From Cupriavidus nantongensis (GTDB lineage: Bacteria; Pseudomonadota; Gammaproteobacteria; Burkholderiales; Burkholderiaceae): a stretch of 64,000 nt of DNA. The notes below the pieces were generated by a model. The model saw nothing but the letters and a program-made list of their open reading frames with translations, was not told the DNA's origin and did not search any database. Positions 25,071 to 34,529 of this stretch are shown here, one piece after another. How positions within the stretch are numbered: position 1 is the first letter of the stretch; each line of letters starts with the position of its first letter. Both the position numbers and the translations under genes were made by a program. The stretch is taken from NCBI RefSeq assembly GCF_001598055.1, contig NZ_CP014844.1:744001-808000 (forward strand). The letters are read 5' to 3'.

Positions 25071-27464
25071 ATGAACACAACACAACCGGGCAGGCTCGAA
25101 CGCTTTGCCGAGGCCTGCATACGGCGGCGGGCCTATGTGACAGGCATATTCCTGCTGGTCACCGCATTGATGCTGGTGGCCGCGCTGCGGGTCGAGGTCA
25201 GGACCGTCTTCGACGACCTGCTGCCGCGCAGCCATCCGTATATCCAGGTCCACGAGCAGTACAAGCACGCCTTCGGCGGCTCCAACGTGGTCAGCCTGGT
25301 GCTCGAGGCCGAACAGGGCGATATCTTCAACACCGCCTTCCTGAACAAGGTCAAGACGGTCACGTCGGCGCTGCAGCGCGTCGATGGCGCCAACCAGTTC
25401 CAGATCGTCTCGCTGGCGTCGCGCAAGCTCAAGGACATTCGCGGCTCCACCGAGGCCATCGATTCGTCGCCGCTGATGTGGCCGGACGTGCCGCAGGACG
25501 CGGCCGGGCTGAACGCGCTGAAGCAGGCCGTGCTCAACAACCCGCTGGTCTACGGCGCCTATGTCTCGAAGGACCTGCGCGCCGCGCTGGTCACCGTCGA
25601 CTTCTACGAGGGCTCGGCCGACTACAACAAGATCTTCCCGCAGGTGCAGGCGATCGCCGATGCCGCGCGCGGCGACGGCGTGCGCGTGCGCGTGACCGGC
25701 GAGCCCATCCTGTATGGCTGGGTCAGCCACTTCCTGCCCGAGACGCTGCACATCTTCGTGCTGACGGTCGGCTGCCTGGTGCTGCTGCTGTTTATCGTCG
25801 CGCGTACCTGGCGCGGCACGCTGCTGCCGTTGCTGGCGGGGCTGAGCAGCGCGATCTGGGCGCTGGGCGCGGCGCGGCTGCTCGGCTACAACCTCGACCC
25901 GCTGGTGATCGTGATTGCATTCCTGATCACCGCGCGCGCGATCTCGCATTCGGTGCAGCTGGTGTCGCGCTTCGACGAGGAGCTCGCCGCGGGCGCCGAC
26001 ACCCCGCGCGCGGCGGCGCGGGCCAGCATGCTGCAGCTGTTCAAGCCCGGCATGCTGGGCGTGGTCGCCGACGCCGGCTGCATGGTGGTGGTGGTGCTGA
26101 CGCCGATCCCGCTGATGCACAAGGTGTCGATCATCGGCACGATCTGGGTGATGACCATCGCGCTGAGCGCGTGCGTGATGACGCCGGTGCTGCTGTCGTG
26201 GGTGCGCGATCCGCGCGGCCACGCGCACCGGCTGGACCTGGGCCCGGCGCTCGACCGCATCCTCGGCGTGTGCGTGCGCAGCGCGACGTCGCACTGGCGC
26301 TATGCGGTGCTGGCCGGCGCGGTGGCGGTGTTCGCGGTCTCGGCCTGGTACGCGACCCGGATCCAGGTCGGCGACGCGCAGCCGGGCTCGCCGATCCTTT
26401 GGCCCGATTCCACCTACAACCAGGATGCCGCCGCGATCAACCGCCAGTTCCAGGGTGCCGATCGTCTTTACGCGGTGTTTGCGGGACACCAGCCCAATGC
26501 GGTGAAGTCGCCCGAAGTGCTGGCGAGCATGGCGGGCATGCAGCGCTATATGGCGGCGCAGCCGGAGATCGGCGGCAGCAGTTCGATCGCCGACGTGATC
26601 CCGATGGTCCGGCGCGTGCTCAACGAGAACAACCCGCGCTACCAGGAGCTCGGCGGCACTGCGCAGGAGAACGGCGAGCTGATGTACATGTTCGTGTCGG
26701 GCTCCGATCCCGGCGACATGGCCCGCTTCACCGATGCGCAGGCGCGCAATGCCTCGGTGACGTTCTACTTCCGCGACCACCAGGGCGACAGCATCCGCAC
26801 CGCGATGGCGCGCCTCAAGGAATACGTCGACGCGCATCCGCTGGCGCAGGGCACGTACCAGCTGGCCGGCGGGCTGGTGGGCGTGCTGGCCGCGGTCAAC
26901 GAGGTGATCCTCGCCGGCCAGATCGAGAGCATCGCGCTGGCGCTGCTGGTGCTGGTGCTGTGCTGCGCGGTCGCATACCGCTCGGTCACGGCCGGCATCT
27001 TCTTCATGGTGCCGGTGATCCTGTCCAACACCATCACCTTCAGCTACATGGCGTGGAAGGGCATCGGCATGAACCTCAGCACGCTGCCGGTGGCGGCGCT
27101 GGGCATCGGCCTGGGCGTCGACTACGCCTTCTACATCGTCGACGGCATCAAGGAAAAGATCGCCGAAGGCAAGGACCTGCGCATGGCCACGGTGGCATCG
27201 CTGCTGGGCGCGGGCCGCGGCGTGGTGGTGACGGCGCTGACGCTGACCACCAGCGTGGTGCTGTGGTGCGCCTCGTCGCTGCGCTTCCAGGCCGACATGG
27301 GCGTGCTGATGGCGATCTGGCTGTTCGTGTCGGCACTGAGCGCGCTGTTCATCATGCCGGCGATGGTGCTGGTGTTCCGGCCGGCGTTCATCGTGAAGCG
27401 GGCGGGCGCGGGCAGTGCGGCCGGTGAGCGCGACATCGCAATGCATCCGGTGCCGGAGGCGTAG
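25071..27464 (+). CDS. MMPL/RND superfamily lipid-type transporter
   Basis: A 797-residue inner-membrane permease with the duplicated RND layout. There is a first helix at about 22-41, a periplasmic loop to about 225, a helix bundle to about 385, a second lone helix near 412-430, a second loop, and a final bundle from about 620. The proton-relay type motif GLGVDYAFYIVDG places D684-Y685 in a membrane helix, as in MmpL and HpnN proteins. A strong GGAGGAG precedes the ATG. The module with DUF1302/DUF1329 suggests movement of a hydrophobic substrate between membranes. Direction cannot be read from sequence. Confidence 0.87.
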   Translation: MNTTQPGRLERFAEACIRRRAYVTGIFLLVTALMLVAALRVEVRTVFDDLLPRSHPYIQVHEQYKHAFGGSNVVSLVLEAEQGDIFNTAFLNKVKTVTSALQRVDGANQFQIVSLASRKLKDIRGSTEAIDSSPLMWPDVPQDAAGLNALKQAVLNNPLVYGAYVSKDLRAALVTVDFYEGSADYNKIFPQVQAIADAARGDGVRVRVTGEPILYGWVSHFLPETLHIFVLTVGCLVLLLFIVARTWRGTLLPLLAGLSSAIWALGAARLLGYNLDPLVIVIAFLITARAISHSVQLVSRFDEELAAGADTPRAAARASMLQLFKPGMLGVVADAGCMVVVVLTPIPLMHKVSIIGTIWVMTIALSACVMTPVLLSWVRDPRGHAHRLDLGPALDRILGVCVRSATSHWRYAVLAGAVAVFAVSAWYATRIQVGDAQPGSPILWPDSTYNQDAAAINRQFQGADRLYAVFAGHQPNAVKSPEVLASMAGMQRYMAAQPEIGGSSSIADVIPMVRRVLNENNPRYQELGGTAQENGELMYMFVSGSDPGDMARFTDAQARNASVTFYFRDHQGDSIRTAMARLKEYVDAHPLAQGTYQLAGGLVGVLAAVNEVILAGQIESIALALLVLVLCCAVAYRSVTAGIFFMVPVILSNTITFSYMAWKGIGMNLSTLPVAALGIGLGVDYAFYIVDGIKEKIAEGKDLRMATVASLLGAGRGVVVTALTLTTSVVLWCASSLRFQADMGVLMAIWLFVSALSALFIMPAMVLVFRPAFIVKRAGAGSAAGERDIAMHPVPEA

Positions 27465-27512
27465 CGGCCGGGTATCGACAAGAGCCAGATAAAAGACCAA
27501 CAGGAGGAGACC

Positions 27513-29093
27513 ATGACAAAGCATGCTTGGAAGAGGCGGCGCCAGCGCACCAGCGCCGCGGGCCTGGCGCTGGCGCTGCTGGCGGTGACGCCGCAGTTGC
27601 TGGCCGCGGAGGCCGGGGAACCGTCGGCGGCCGACGCGCAGGATGCCGGCAGCGACGCCAAAGGCGAGGACTTCAGCTTCCGCGTGGGCGGCTATGCGCG
27701 CACCTGGGCCTCGTTCAACCTGCAGAACCCGCCCGAGACCGGCCGTGACGACAGGTTTGCGCCGTCGATGCTGCGCGGCTCGCTGCTGCTCAATGCCGAC
27801 GCCAAGACCGGACCGGTGACATGGAAGGTGGTCGGCCGGGCCGACGGCGAATACAAGACCCGCTACCTGAAGGACCTCGAGCAACTGAACCGCACCAATA
27901 CGCCGGGCGGCCCGGGCAGCCGGCTGATGGACCAGTACGACAACGCCGACCTGCGCGAGTACTACATGGACTTCTCGCCGGTGGAGCGGGTCAACCTGCG
28001 CATCGGCAAGCAGCAGGTGGTCTGGGGCGAGACCGACTTCTTCCGCGCCCTCGACCTGGTGCATGGCTTCGATTACCGCTGGCGCTCGTTCCTGGAGCGC
28101 GAGGGCGACGAGCTGCGCAAGCCGCTGTTCCTGGTCAAGGCCAAGATCAACGTGCCCGAAGCCGACGGCAGCCTGCAGCTGCTGTACCGGCCGGGCCTCG
28201 ACCGCAACCGGGACATCGGCAACAGCTACGACCTGTACGGCGGCCGCTGGGCGGGCCAGCCGTACAAGGGCGTCGACTTCCTCGCGCCCGGCGCGCTCAA
28301 CTACAACTACCGCCAGCCCGGCGCCAATGTCAGCGACCAGACCGGCGGCGTGCGCTGGGAGGGCATCGCGGGACCGGTCAACTATTCGCTGGCCTACCTG
28401 AAGACGTTCAGCAACGACCCGGTGGTGAACTCGGCCTTCGCGCCGTCGGGACAGGCGCCGACCGGCACGCTGGGCGACTTTATCTTCCCCAAGATCGACC
28501 TGTTCGGCGCGACCGCCAGCGGCTATGTCCCGGCCATCGACGCGGTGCTGAGCACGGAGCTGGTCTATACGCGCAACGCGCCCTACAACATCGGCACCAA
28601 TTTCTTTGGCGGCGCGTTGCCGGGCTTCGGCGGCATCATCAGGAAGGACGTGGTCACCACCATGTTCCGCATGGACAAGAACCTGAACCTGAGCCGCCTG
28701 CTCGGGACCAGCCGGCCGTCGTTCTTCTCGGTGCAGGTGTTCGACAAGTGGATCCAGAACTTCAGGCGCTCCGACGACATCGTCAATCTGGTCGGCTACG
28801 GCGCCGCGGCCAAGGAGCATTCCACCATCGCCACGGTGATCCTCGGGCTGAACTACCGCAACGACAAGATCAATCCCCAGCTGGCGGCGGGCGTGGACCT
28901 GCAGGGCCGCGGCGGCTTCCTGATCCCGAGCGTGGAATTCGTCTACGGCGACCACTGGCGCCTGGTGCTGGAGGCGGACCTGTTCTTTGCCAAGAACAAG
29001 CGCAACGCCGGCCAGGTGGAAGGGTCCACGCGCCTGTTCGGCACCTTTGCCAACAACAGTCAGTTCCTGGCGCGGCTGACGCGCCAGTTCTGA
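27513..29093 (+). CDS. DUF1302 family outer-membrane protein
   Basis: A 526-residue protein with a signal peptide (residues 1 to about 31, RRRQR then a hydrophobic core, cleavage near LLAAEA). The mature protein has alternating strand-like segments and ends in TRQF with a terminal Phe, as in beta-barrel outer-membrane proteins. The DUF1302 family is recognised from FRVGGYARTWASFNL and the RIGKQQVVWGETDFFRALD segment. It probably forms a channel for hydrophobic compounds. It is translated from a strong AGGAGGAG site and pairs with the DUF1329 gene 25 bases downstream. Confidence 0.83.
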   Translation: MTKHAWKRRRQRTSAAGLALALLAVTPQLLAAEAGEPSAADAQDAGSDAKGEDFSFRVGGYARTWASFNLQNPPETGRDDRFAPSMLRGSLLLNADAKTGPVTWKVVGRADGEYKTRYLKDLEQLNRTNTPGGPGSRLMDQYDNADLREYYMDFSPVERVNLRIGKQQVVWGETDFFRALDLVHGFDYRWRSFLEREGDELRKPLFLVKAKINVPEADGSLQLLYRPGLDRNRDIGNSYDLYGGRWAGQPYKGVDFLAPGALNYNYRQPGANVSDQTGGVRWEGIAGPVNYSLAYLKTFSNDPVVNSAFAPSGQAPTGTLGDFIFPKIDLFGATASGYVPAIDAVLSTELVYTRNAPYNIGTNFFGGALPGFGGIIRKDVVTTMFRMDKNLNLSRLLGTSRPSFFSVQVFDKWIQNFRRSDDIVNLVGYGAAAKEHSTIATVILGLNYRNDKINPQLAAGVDLQGRGGFLIPSVEFVYGDHWRLVLEADLFFAKNKRNAGQVEGSTRLFGTFANNSQFLARLTRQF

Positions 29094-29118
29094 TGCATCC
29101 CAAGTGAGGAGACACAAC

Positions 29119-30375
29119 ATGATTCGCATCCGCAAGACCATCGCGCTATGCCTGCTGGCGGTGCTGGGCAGCGCCAGCGCCGCCAGCCTGGCCGCCGAAT
29201 TGCCGGCCGGCACCGTGATCGACAAGGACAACCTCGATAAGGTCAAGGGCGACACCTTCGACGGCCACACCATCGCCAGCCTGCTTACCGAGAAGCTGGA
29301 GTGGCAGATCCGCAATACCGGCCTGAAGATTCCGCTGGCCCACGCCAAGCCGGTGCAGCTCGATCCCAAGTACCTGGAGGCGACGCGCAAGAACGCCGGC
29401 AAGGCGCAGTTCGACGAGAAGACCCGCGAGGTGACCGGCTGGGAGGCCGGCATCCCGTTCCCGCAGGTCAGCCAGAACGATCCCTTTGCCGGCGACAAGC
29501 TGATCTGGAATTTCTATTACGCCTCGCCGGAAGGCGACGTCATCAACAACAAGGTCACCTTCCTGATGATCAGCGGCGACAAGGGCCTGGAGTCGACGCA
29601 GGACTGGGTGTTCCAGCGCTATTACATGAAGGGCCGGCTCAGCGGCGACAAGCCGGTGCTGGGCGACGGCAGCGTGCTGAGCAAGACCCTGTTCGCCGCG
29701 ACCGCGCCGGAGGATATCCGCGGGCTGGGCACCTTCACCATCCGCTACGACAGCCCCAAGCTGGAAGACAGCTGGGCCTATATCAAGTCGGCGCGGCGCA
29801 CGCGGCGGCTGTCGGGCGGTGCATGGATGGACCCGGTGGGCGGGCTGGACGTGCTCAACGACGACATCTATGTCTGGAACGCGCGGCCGTCGTGGTATCC
29901 GAAGATCCGGCTGGTGGGCAAGCGCTGGATCCTGGCGATCTCGGACGCGAAGCTGGGCTATACGCCGTCGAAGAAGGGCACGCCGGACGAGTGGAAGACC
30001 GTGGACCTGAAGAATGCGCCGTACTGGAACCCGGTGCAGACCTGGCAGCCGCGCGAGGTGTGGGTGATCGAAGGCACGCCGCCGGGCGAGCACCCCTACG
30101 GCAAGAAGGTGGTCTACATGGACGTGAACTATCCGCGCATCTACATGGGCGAGGCCTATGACAAGAAGGGCGAATTCTGGAAGTTCATCAACTTCCATAT
30201 GACGCCGTCGACCGGCGAGGACGGCACCAAATATTCTTCCTCGATCCAGGGCGACATCATCGACTTCAAGGCACGCCACGCCTCGATCTACCTGTTCCGC
30301 GGCTACAAGCTCAACGAGGCGAAGATCAAGGAGGCCGACATGAACTACAGCGCGCTGGAGTCCATCGCCAAGTAG
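29119..30375 (+). CDS. DUF1329 family periplasmic protein
   Basis: A 418-residue exported protein with a signal peptide (about residues 1-25, cleavage near SLAAEL). DUF1329 proteins have a LolB-like lipid-binding fold in predictions and occur almost always next to DUF1302. Family segments here include TGWEAGIPFPQ, an RTRRLSGGAWMDPVGG stretch and ARPSWYPKIRLVGKRW. The ATG at 29119 follows GAGGAG; an earlier in-frame start five codons upstream would overlap that site. I infer that it shuttles a hydrophobic substrate across the periplasm with the MMPL permease and DUF1302 barrel. Confidence 0.83.
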   Translation: MIRIRKTIALCLLAVLGSASAASLAAELPAGTVIDKDNLDKVKGDTFDGHTIASLLTEKLEWQIRNTGLKIPLAHAKPVQLDPKYLEATRKNAGKAQFDEKTREVTGWEAGIPFPQVSQNDPFAGDKLIWNFYYASPEGDVINNKVTFLMISGDKGLESTQDWVFQRYYMKGRLSGDKPVLGDGSVLSKTLFAATAPEDIRGLGTFTIRYDSPKLEDSWAYIKSARRTRRLSGGAWMDPVGGLDVLNDDIYVWNARPSWYPKIRLVGKRWILAISDAKLGYTPSKKGTPDEWKTVDLKNAPYWNPVQTWQPREVWVIEGTPPGEHPYGKKVVYMDVNYPRIYMGEAYDKKGEFWKFINFHMTPSTGEDGTKYSSSIQGDIIDFKARHASIYLFRGYKLNEAKIKEADMNYSALESIAK

Positions 30376-30455
30376 CGGCATTCACGGGCGCGGCACGACC
30401 GCGCGTTTCCCGGGCCCGGCCTGCGCGCGGCGGGCTGGTCCGGGCGAGGAGGATC

Positions 30456-30914
30456 ATGGAAATCAAGACAATGACGGATGAGCAGCGCAAGGCGGTGGCG
30501 CTGGAGTACTTCAGGCGCATGGACCGGGGCGAGAGCGTGATCGATCTCTTCGACGAGCACGCCGAGTTCTGCTTTCCCAAATGGGGCGTGGCACGCGGGC
30601 GCGCGCAGATCGAGCAGCTGTTCGGCGATCTGATGGGGATCGTGGCATCGGTGCGCCACGATATCGCCTACGCCAACTTTATCCAGCAGGGCGACCTTCT
30701 GGTGGTGGAAGGCACGTCTGCCGGCAGCCTCGTCAGCGGCGAAACCTGGCGCGCGGACGTCGGCCATGCCGGGCGCTGGTGCGACGTGTTCGAGATCCGC
30801 AGCTTCCGCATCCAGCGCTGCTACGTCTACCTGGATCCCGACTATGGCGGGCAGGATGTCGGGCGCTATCCCTGGCTGCGCCAGCGGCACCAGGGCAAGG
30901 GCGGAGCGGCGTAG
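30456..30914 (+). CDS. SnoaL-like / NTF2-fold protein
   Basis: A 152-residue protein of the nuclear transport factor 2 fold. Its N-terminal helix (RKAVALEYFRRMDRGES), acidic pocket segment LFDEHAEFCFPKWGVARG and central FGDLMG region are typical of SnoaL-like polyketide cyclases and hydratases. Such proteins often accompany steroid or aromatic catabolic genes as isomerases, hydratases or binding proteins. GAGGAGG precedes the ATG. It is the last structural gene of the cluster; its reaction is unknown. Confidence 0.75.
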   Translation: MEIKTMTDEQRKAVALEYFRRMDRGESVIDLFDEHAEFCFPKWGVARGRAQIEQLFGDLMGIVASVRHDIAYANFIQQGDLLVVEGTSAGSLVSGETWRADVGHAGRWCDVFEIRSFRIQRCYVYLDPDYGGQDVGRYPWLRQRHQGKGGAA

Positions 30915-30973
30915 CGGCGGCAACCACCGGTGTCAGGTGACGGACACCCGCGCGCCGGTGGATAATCCGCGTC

Positions 30974-31918
30974 ATGGAAATCAAATGGCTTGAAGACTTC
31001 GTCAGCCTGGCCGAGACGCACAGCTTCTCGCGCTCGGCCGAACTGCGCCACGTCACGCAGCCGGCGTTCTCGCGCCGGATCCAGTCGCTGGAGGCGTGGG
31101 TCGGCACCGAGCTGATCGACCGCTCCAGCTATCCCACCAGCCTGACCCCGGCCGGCAAGGTGTTCTACGAGCAGGCGCTGGCGATGCTGGCGCAGGTCAG
31201 CGAGACCCGCGCGCTGATGCGCGGCCAGCGCTCGGCCAACGCGCAGGTGCTGGAATTCGCGGTGCCGCACACGCTGTCGCTGACCTTCTTCCCGGAATGG
31301 CTCAAGGCGCTGGAGCGCAAGCTCGGCACGCTGCCGTGCCGGCTGCGTGCGCTCAACGTCCATGACGCGGTGCTGATGCTGGTCGAGGGCGGCTGCGACC
31401 TGGTGATGGTCTACCACCACGCGCGCCAGGCGATCCAGCTCGATCCGGCGCGGTACGACATGCTGGTGCTCGGCACCGAACGGCTCTCGCCTTACAGCGT
31501 GCCGGATGCCGCCGGCAAGCCCCTGTTCCGGCTGCCGGGCACCGACAAGAAACCGGTGCCGTTCCTCAGCTATACGCCCAATGCCTTCCTCGGCCGCATG
31601 GTCGACCTGCTGCTGGCCGAAACCGCCGAGGCGCTCAAGCTGGACAAATGCTACGAGACCGACATGGCGGAGGCGCTCAAGGTGATGGCGCTGTCCGGCC
31701 ACGGCATGGCCTTCCTGCCCGAAAGCGCGGTGCGCGACGACGTCGCGGCGGGGCGCCTGGTGCGGGCCGAGTCGGCGCGCGGCCTGCCGCTGTCGATCGA
31801 CATGGAAATCCGGCTGTACCGGGAGAAGCCGGGCGAGAACGGCGGCGAGCGGCGCGCCGGGGCGCGGCGCAAGCGGCAGCTGGTGGACCAGGTATGGGGG
31901 ACGCTGACCTCGGGGTAG
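30974..31918 (+). CDS. LysR family transcriptional regulator
   Basis: A 314-residue LysR-type regulator. The N-terminal winged helix (about residues 1-60) includes SFSRSAELRHVTQPAFSRRI, and the effector domain follows. The opening MEIKWLEDFVSLAETHSF resembles HypT/QseD-type regulators of E. coli. It lies at the end of the catabolic cluster and upstream of glutamate dehydrogenase, all on one strand. It could regulate either side, or the candidate small RNA further along, which has LysR-type boxes. None of these links is shown by sequence alone. Confidence 0.85.
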   Translation: MEIKWLEDFVSLAETHSFSRSAELRHVTQPAFSRRIQSLEAWVGTELIDRSSYPTSLTPAGKVFYEQALAMLAQVSETRALMRGQRSANAQVLEFAVPHTLSLTFFPEWLKALERKLGTLPCRLRALNVHDAVLMLVEGGCDLVMVYHHARQAIQLDPARYDMLVLGTERLSPYSVPDAAGKPLFRLPGTDKKPVPFLSYTPNAFLGRMVDLLLAETAEALKLDKCYETDMAEALKVMALSGHGMAFLPESAVRDDVAAGRLVRAESARGLPLSIDMEIRLYREKPGENGGERRAGARRKRQLVDQVWGTLTSG

Positions 31919-31934
31919 CGATGGTTCGCTCCAA

Positions 31935-31957
31935 GGTTATGCGCGTGTTGCATAACC
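31935..31957. promoter_or_regulatory. Perfect 8-bp inverted repeat upstream of gdhA
   Basis: GGTTATGC and GCATAACC flank a 7-base spacer, starting 17 bases after the LysR stop and 80 bases before the glutamate dehydrogenase start. There is no following U-tract, so an operator is more likely than a terminator. The binding protein is unknown. Confidence 0.4.
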
Positions 31958-32036
31958 CGATGAGCAAACGGCATTGGATTCCGGGCGGCCGCCAAGCCTA
32001 AGCTTGCGGCCATCTTCCACCCCGGAACCCACCCCG

Positions 32037-33344
32037 ATGTCTTCCGCAGCACCGACCAACACTGCTGGCCAAAAGCACGCACTTCCGTCCTACCTCAACG
32101 CCGACAACCTCGGCCCCTGGGGCATCTACCTGCAGCAAGTCGACCGCGTCACGCCCTACCTGGGCTCGCTGGCGCGCTGGGTCGAAACCCTGAAGCGCCC
32201 CAAGCGCGCCCTGATCGTCGACGTGCCGATCGAACTCGACAACGGCACCATCGCCCATTTCGAGGGCTACCGGGTGCAGCACAACCTGTCGCGCGGCCCG
32301 GGCAAGGGCGGCGTGCGCTTCCACCAGGACGTGACGCTGTCCGAGGTGATGGCGCTGTCGGCCTGGATGTCGGTGAAGAACGCCGCGGTCAACGTGCCGT
32401 ACGGCGGCGCCAAGGGCGGCATCCGCGTCGACCCGCGCACGCTGTCGCACGCCGAGCTGGAACGCCTGACGCGCCGCTACACCAGCGAAATCAACATCAT
32501 CATCGGGCCGAGCAAGGACATCCCGGCGCCCGACGTCAATACCAACGCACAGGTGATGGCGTGGATGATGGACACCTATTCGATGAACTCGGGCAGCACC
32601 TCGACCGGCGTCGTGACCGGCAAGCCGATCTCGCTGGGCGGCTCGCTGGGCCGCCACGAGGCCACCGGCCGCGGCGTGTTCGTGGTCGGCTCCGAGGCTG
32701 CGCGCAATATCGGCCTGGAAGTCAAGGGCGCGCGCGTGGCGGTGCAGGGCTTCGGCAATGTCGGCGCGGTCGCCGCCAAGCTGTTCCATGAGGCCGGCGC
32801 CAAGGTGGTGGCGGTGCAGGACCACCGCACCACGCTGTTCGACCCGGCCGGCCTGGACGTGCCGGCGATGATGGAACACGCCTCGCACAGCGGCACCATC
32901 GACGGCTTCCGCGGCGAAGTCCTGCGCAGCGAGCAGTTCTGGGAAGTCGATTGCGACATCCTGATCCCGGCCGCGCTGGAAGGCCAGATCACCCCTGAAA
33001 ACGCGCCGAAGATCACGGCAAAGCTGGTGATCGAGGGCGCCAACGGCCCGACTACGCCGCAGGCCGATGACATCCTGCGCGAGCGCAATATCCTGGTCTG
33101 CCCGGACGTGATCGCCAACGCCGGCGGCGTGACCGTGTCCTACTTCGAATGGGTGCAGGACTTCTCCAGCTTCTTCTGGACCGAGGAAGAGATCAACCAG
33201 CGCCTGGTACGGATCATGCAAGAAGCCTTCCGGGCAATCTGGCAAGTGGCACAGGAAAACAAGGTGACGCTGCGCACGGCGGCGTTCATCGTGGCCTGTA
33301 CGCGGATCCTGCAGGCGCGCGAAATGCGCGGCCTGTACCCCTGA
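32037..33344 (+). CDS. gdhA: Glutamate dehydrogenase (Glu/Leu/Phe/Val family)
   Basis: A 435-residue oxidative deaminase interconverting glutamate and 2-oxoglutarate. Substrate residues include K90 in GPGKGGVRF and the catalytic K126 in [10 protein letters not shown]166 lies in PAPDVNT. The nucleotide-binding GFGNVG is at 228-233. Its length and motifs fit the shorter hexameric type. It sits directly upstream of a glutamate/aspartate ABC importer, so import and catabolism of acidic amino acids are linked. The ATG at 32037 is chosen over an upstream in-frame start because MSSAAPTN begins close to the family N terminus. Confidence 0.9.
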   Translation: MSSAAPTNTAGQKHALPSYLNADNLGPWGIYLQQVDRVTPYLGSLARWVETLKRPKRALIVDVPIELDNGTIAHFEGYRVQHNLSRGPGKGGVRFHQDVTLSEVMALSAWMSVKNAAVNVPYGGAKGGIRVDPRTLSHAELERLTRRYTSEINIIIGPSKDIPAPDVNTNAQVMAWMMDTYSMNSGSTSTGVVTGKPISLGGSLGRHEATGRGVFVVGSEAARNIGLEVKGARVAVQGFGNVGAVAAKLFHEAGAKVVAVQDHRTTLFDPAGLDVPAMMEHASHSGTIDGFRGEVLRSEQFWEVDCDILIPAALEGQITPENAPKITAKLVIEGANGPTTPQADDILRERNILVCPDVIANAGGVTVSYFEWVQDFSSFFWTEEEINQRLVRIMQEAFRAIWQVAQENKVTLRTAAFIVACTRILQAREMRGLYP

Positions 33345-33422
33345 TCGGGGCACGGCCCGGGGCGGGGCACTGGCATGGTGCAGTGCAATAACCGTCCCGG
33401 ACCGCGGCTTCATGACCGTCAG

Positions 33423-33454
33423 ACGCGGTCTCCGGCAAGCGCCGGAGGCCGCGT
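33423..33454. terminator. Strong hairpin downstream of gdhA
   Basis: A 14-bp stem with one G-U pair (ACGCGGTCTCCGGC / GCCGGAGGCCGCGT) and an AAGC loop lies 78 bases after gdhA. It is followed by GTTGTC rather than a clean U-tract, so termination strength is uncertain. It separates gdhA from the ABC importer operon. Confidence 0.45.
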
Positions 33455-33608
33455 TGTCGTATCCGGATGCGCTGCGCACGGATTGCCCTGAAGTGGGGTT
33501 CTAGGAGAAAACCCAGTTGTATTGCGGCGGATGCTGCGCAATACTGTTTCACCAGTGGGGGTTTTTATTCTTAGAATCCCGCTTTCTCTTCATGGTCAAG
33601 GAGATGTT

Positions 33609-34508
33609 ATGAATTTCGCCAAGTTGGCTGCCCTGATGATTGCCGGGGGCGTAATGTGCGGGACGGCACAGGCAGCCGAACAACTGACGGGCACGCTGAA
33701 AAAGATCAAGGACACCGGCGTCATCACGCTCGGCGTGCGCGAATCGTCGATTCCGTTCAACTACAACCTCGGCGGCGTGCGCCAGGTCGGCTATTCCTAC
33801 GATATCAACATGAAGATCGTGGAAGCCATCAAGGACCAGCTGAAGCTGCCGAACCTGCAGGTCAAGGAAATCCCGATCACCTCGCAGAACCGCATCACCC
33901 TGCTGCAGAACGGCACCATCGATATCGAGTGCGGCTCGACCACCAATAACCTGGAACGCCAGAAGCAGGTCGCCTTCACCAACTCCATCTTCATCATCGG
34001 CACGCGCATCATGGTGAAGAAGGACGCCGGCATCAAGGACTGGGCCGACCTGAAGGGCAAGAACGTCGTCACCACCGCCGGCACCACGTCGGAGCGCCTG
34101 CTGCGCAAGATGAACGACGAGCAGAAGCTGGGCATGAACATCATCAGCACCAAGGACCACGGCCAGTCGTTCCTGACGCTGGAATCGGGCCGCGCGGCTG
34201 CGTTCATGATGGACGACGCGCTGCTGTACGGCGAGCGCGCCAAGGCCAAGAACCCGGCCGACTGGATCGTGGTGGGCAAGCCGCAATCGCGCGAGTCCTA
34301 CGGCTGCATGATCCGCAAGGACGATCCGCAGTTCAAGAAGCTGTCCGACACCGTCATCGCCGGCATGATGAAGGACGGCTCGGTCAACACCCTGTACACC
34401 AAGTGGTTCATGCAACCGGTTCCGCCCAAGGGCCTGAACCTGGACTTCCCGCTGTCCGAAGACATGAAGACGCTGATCAAGGCGCCTAACGACAAGGCGC
34501 TGGACTGA
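33609..34508 (+). CDS. gltI: Glutamate/aspartate ABC transporter substrate-binding protein
   Basis: A 299-residue periplasmic binding protein with a signal peptide (about residues 1-22, cleavage after AQA). The segments GVITLGVRESSIPFNYN, CGSTTNNLERQKQV and the C-terminal FPLSEDMKTLIKAPNDKALD are typical of the GltI/polar amino-acid family. An AAGGAG sits 5 bases before the ATG. An intrinsic terminator follows the gene, so this binding protein should be made in excess over the permease and ATPase parts, as is usual for such systems. Confidence 0.9.
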   Translation: MNFAKLAALMIAGGVMCGTAQAAEQLTGTLKKIKDTGVITLGVRESSIPFNYNLGGVRQVGYSYDINMKIVEAIKDQLKLPNLQVKEIPITSQNRITLLQNGTIDIECGSTTNNLERQKQVAFTNSIFIIGTRIMVKKDAGIKDWADLKGKNVVTTAGTTSERLLRKMNDEQKLGMNIISTKDHGQSFLTLESGRAAAFMMDDALLYGERAKAKNPADWIVVGKPQSRESYGCMIRKDDPQFKKLSDTVIAGMMKDGSVNTLYTKWFMQPVPPKGLNLDFPLSEDMKTLIKAPNDKALD

Positions 34509-34529
34509 CCTGCCGTTGACAGCACTGCG

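Noticed and set aside
33371..33387. A sigma-54-like sequence (TGGCA...TGCA) upstream of gltI
   Set aside because: The distance between the GG and GC elements is 11 rather than 10 bases and the -12 element is poor.
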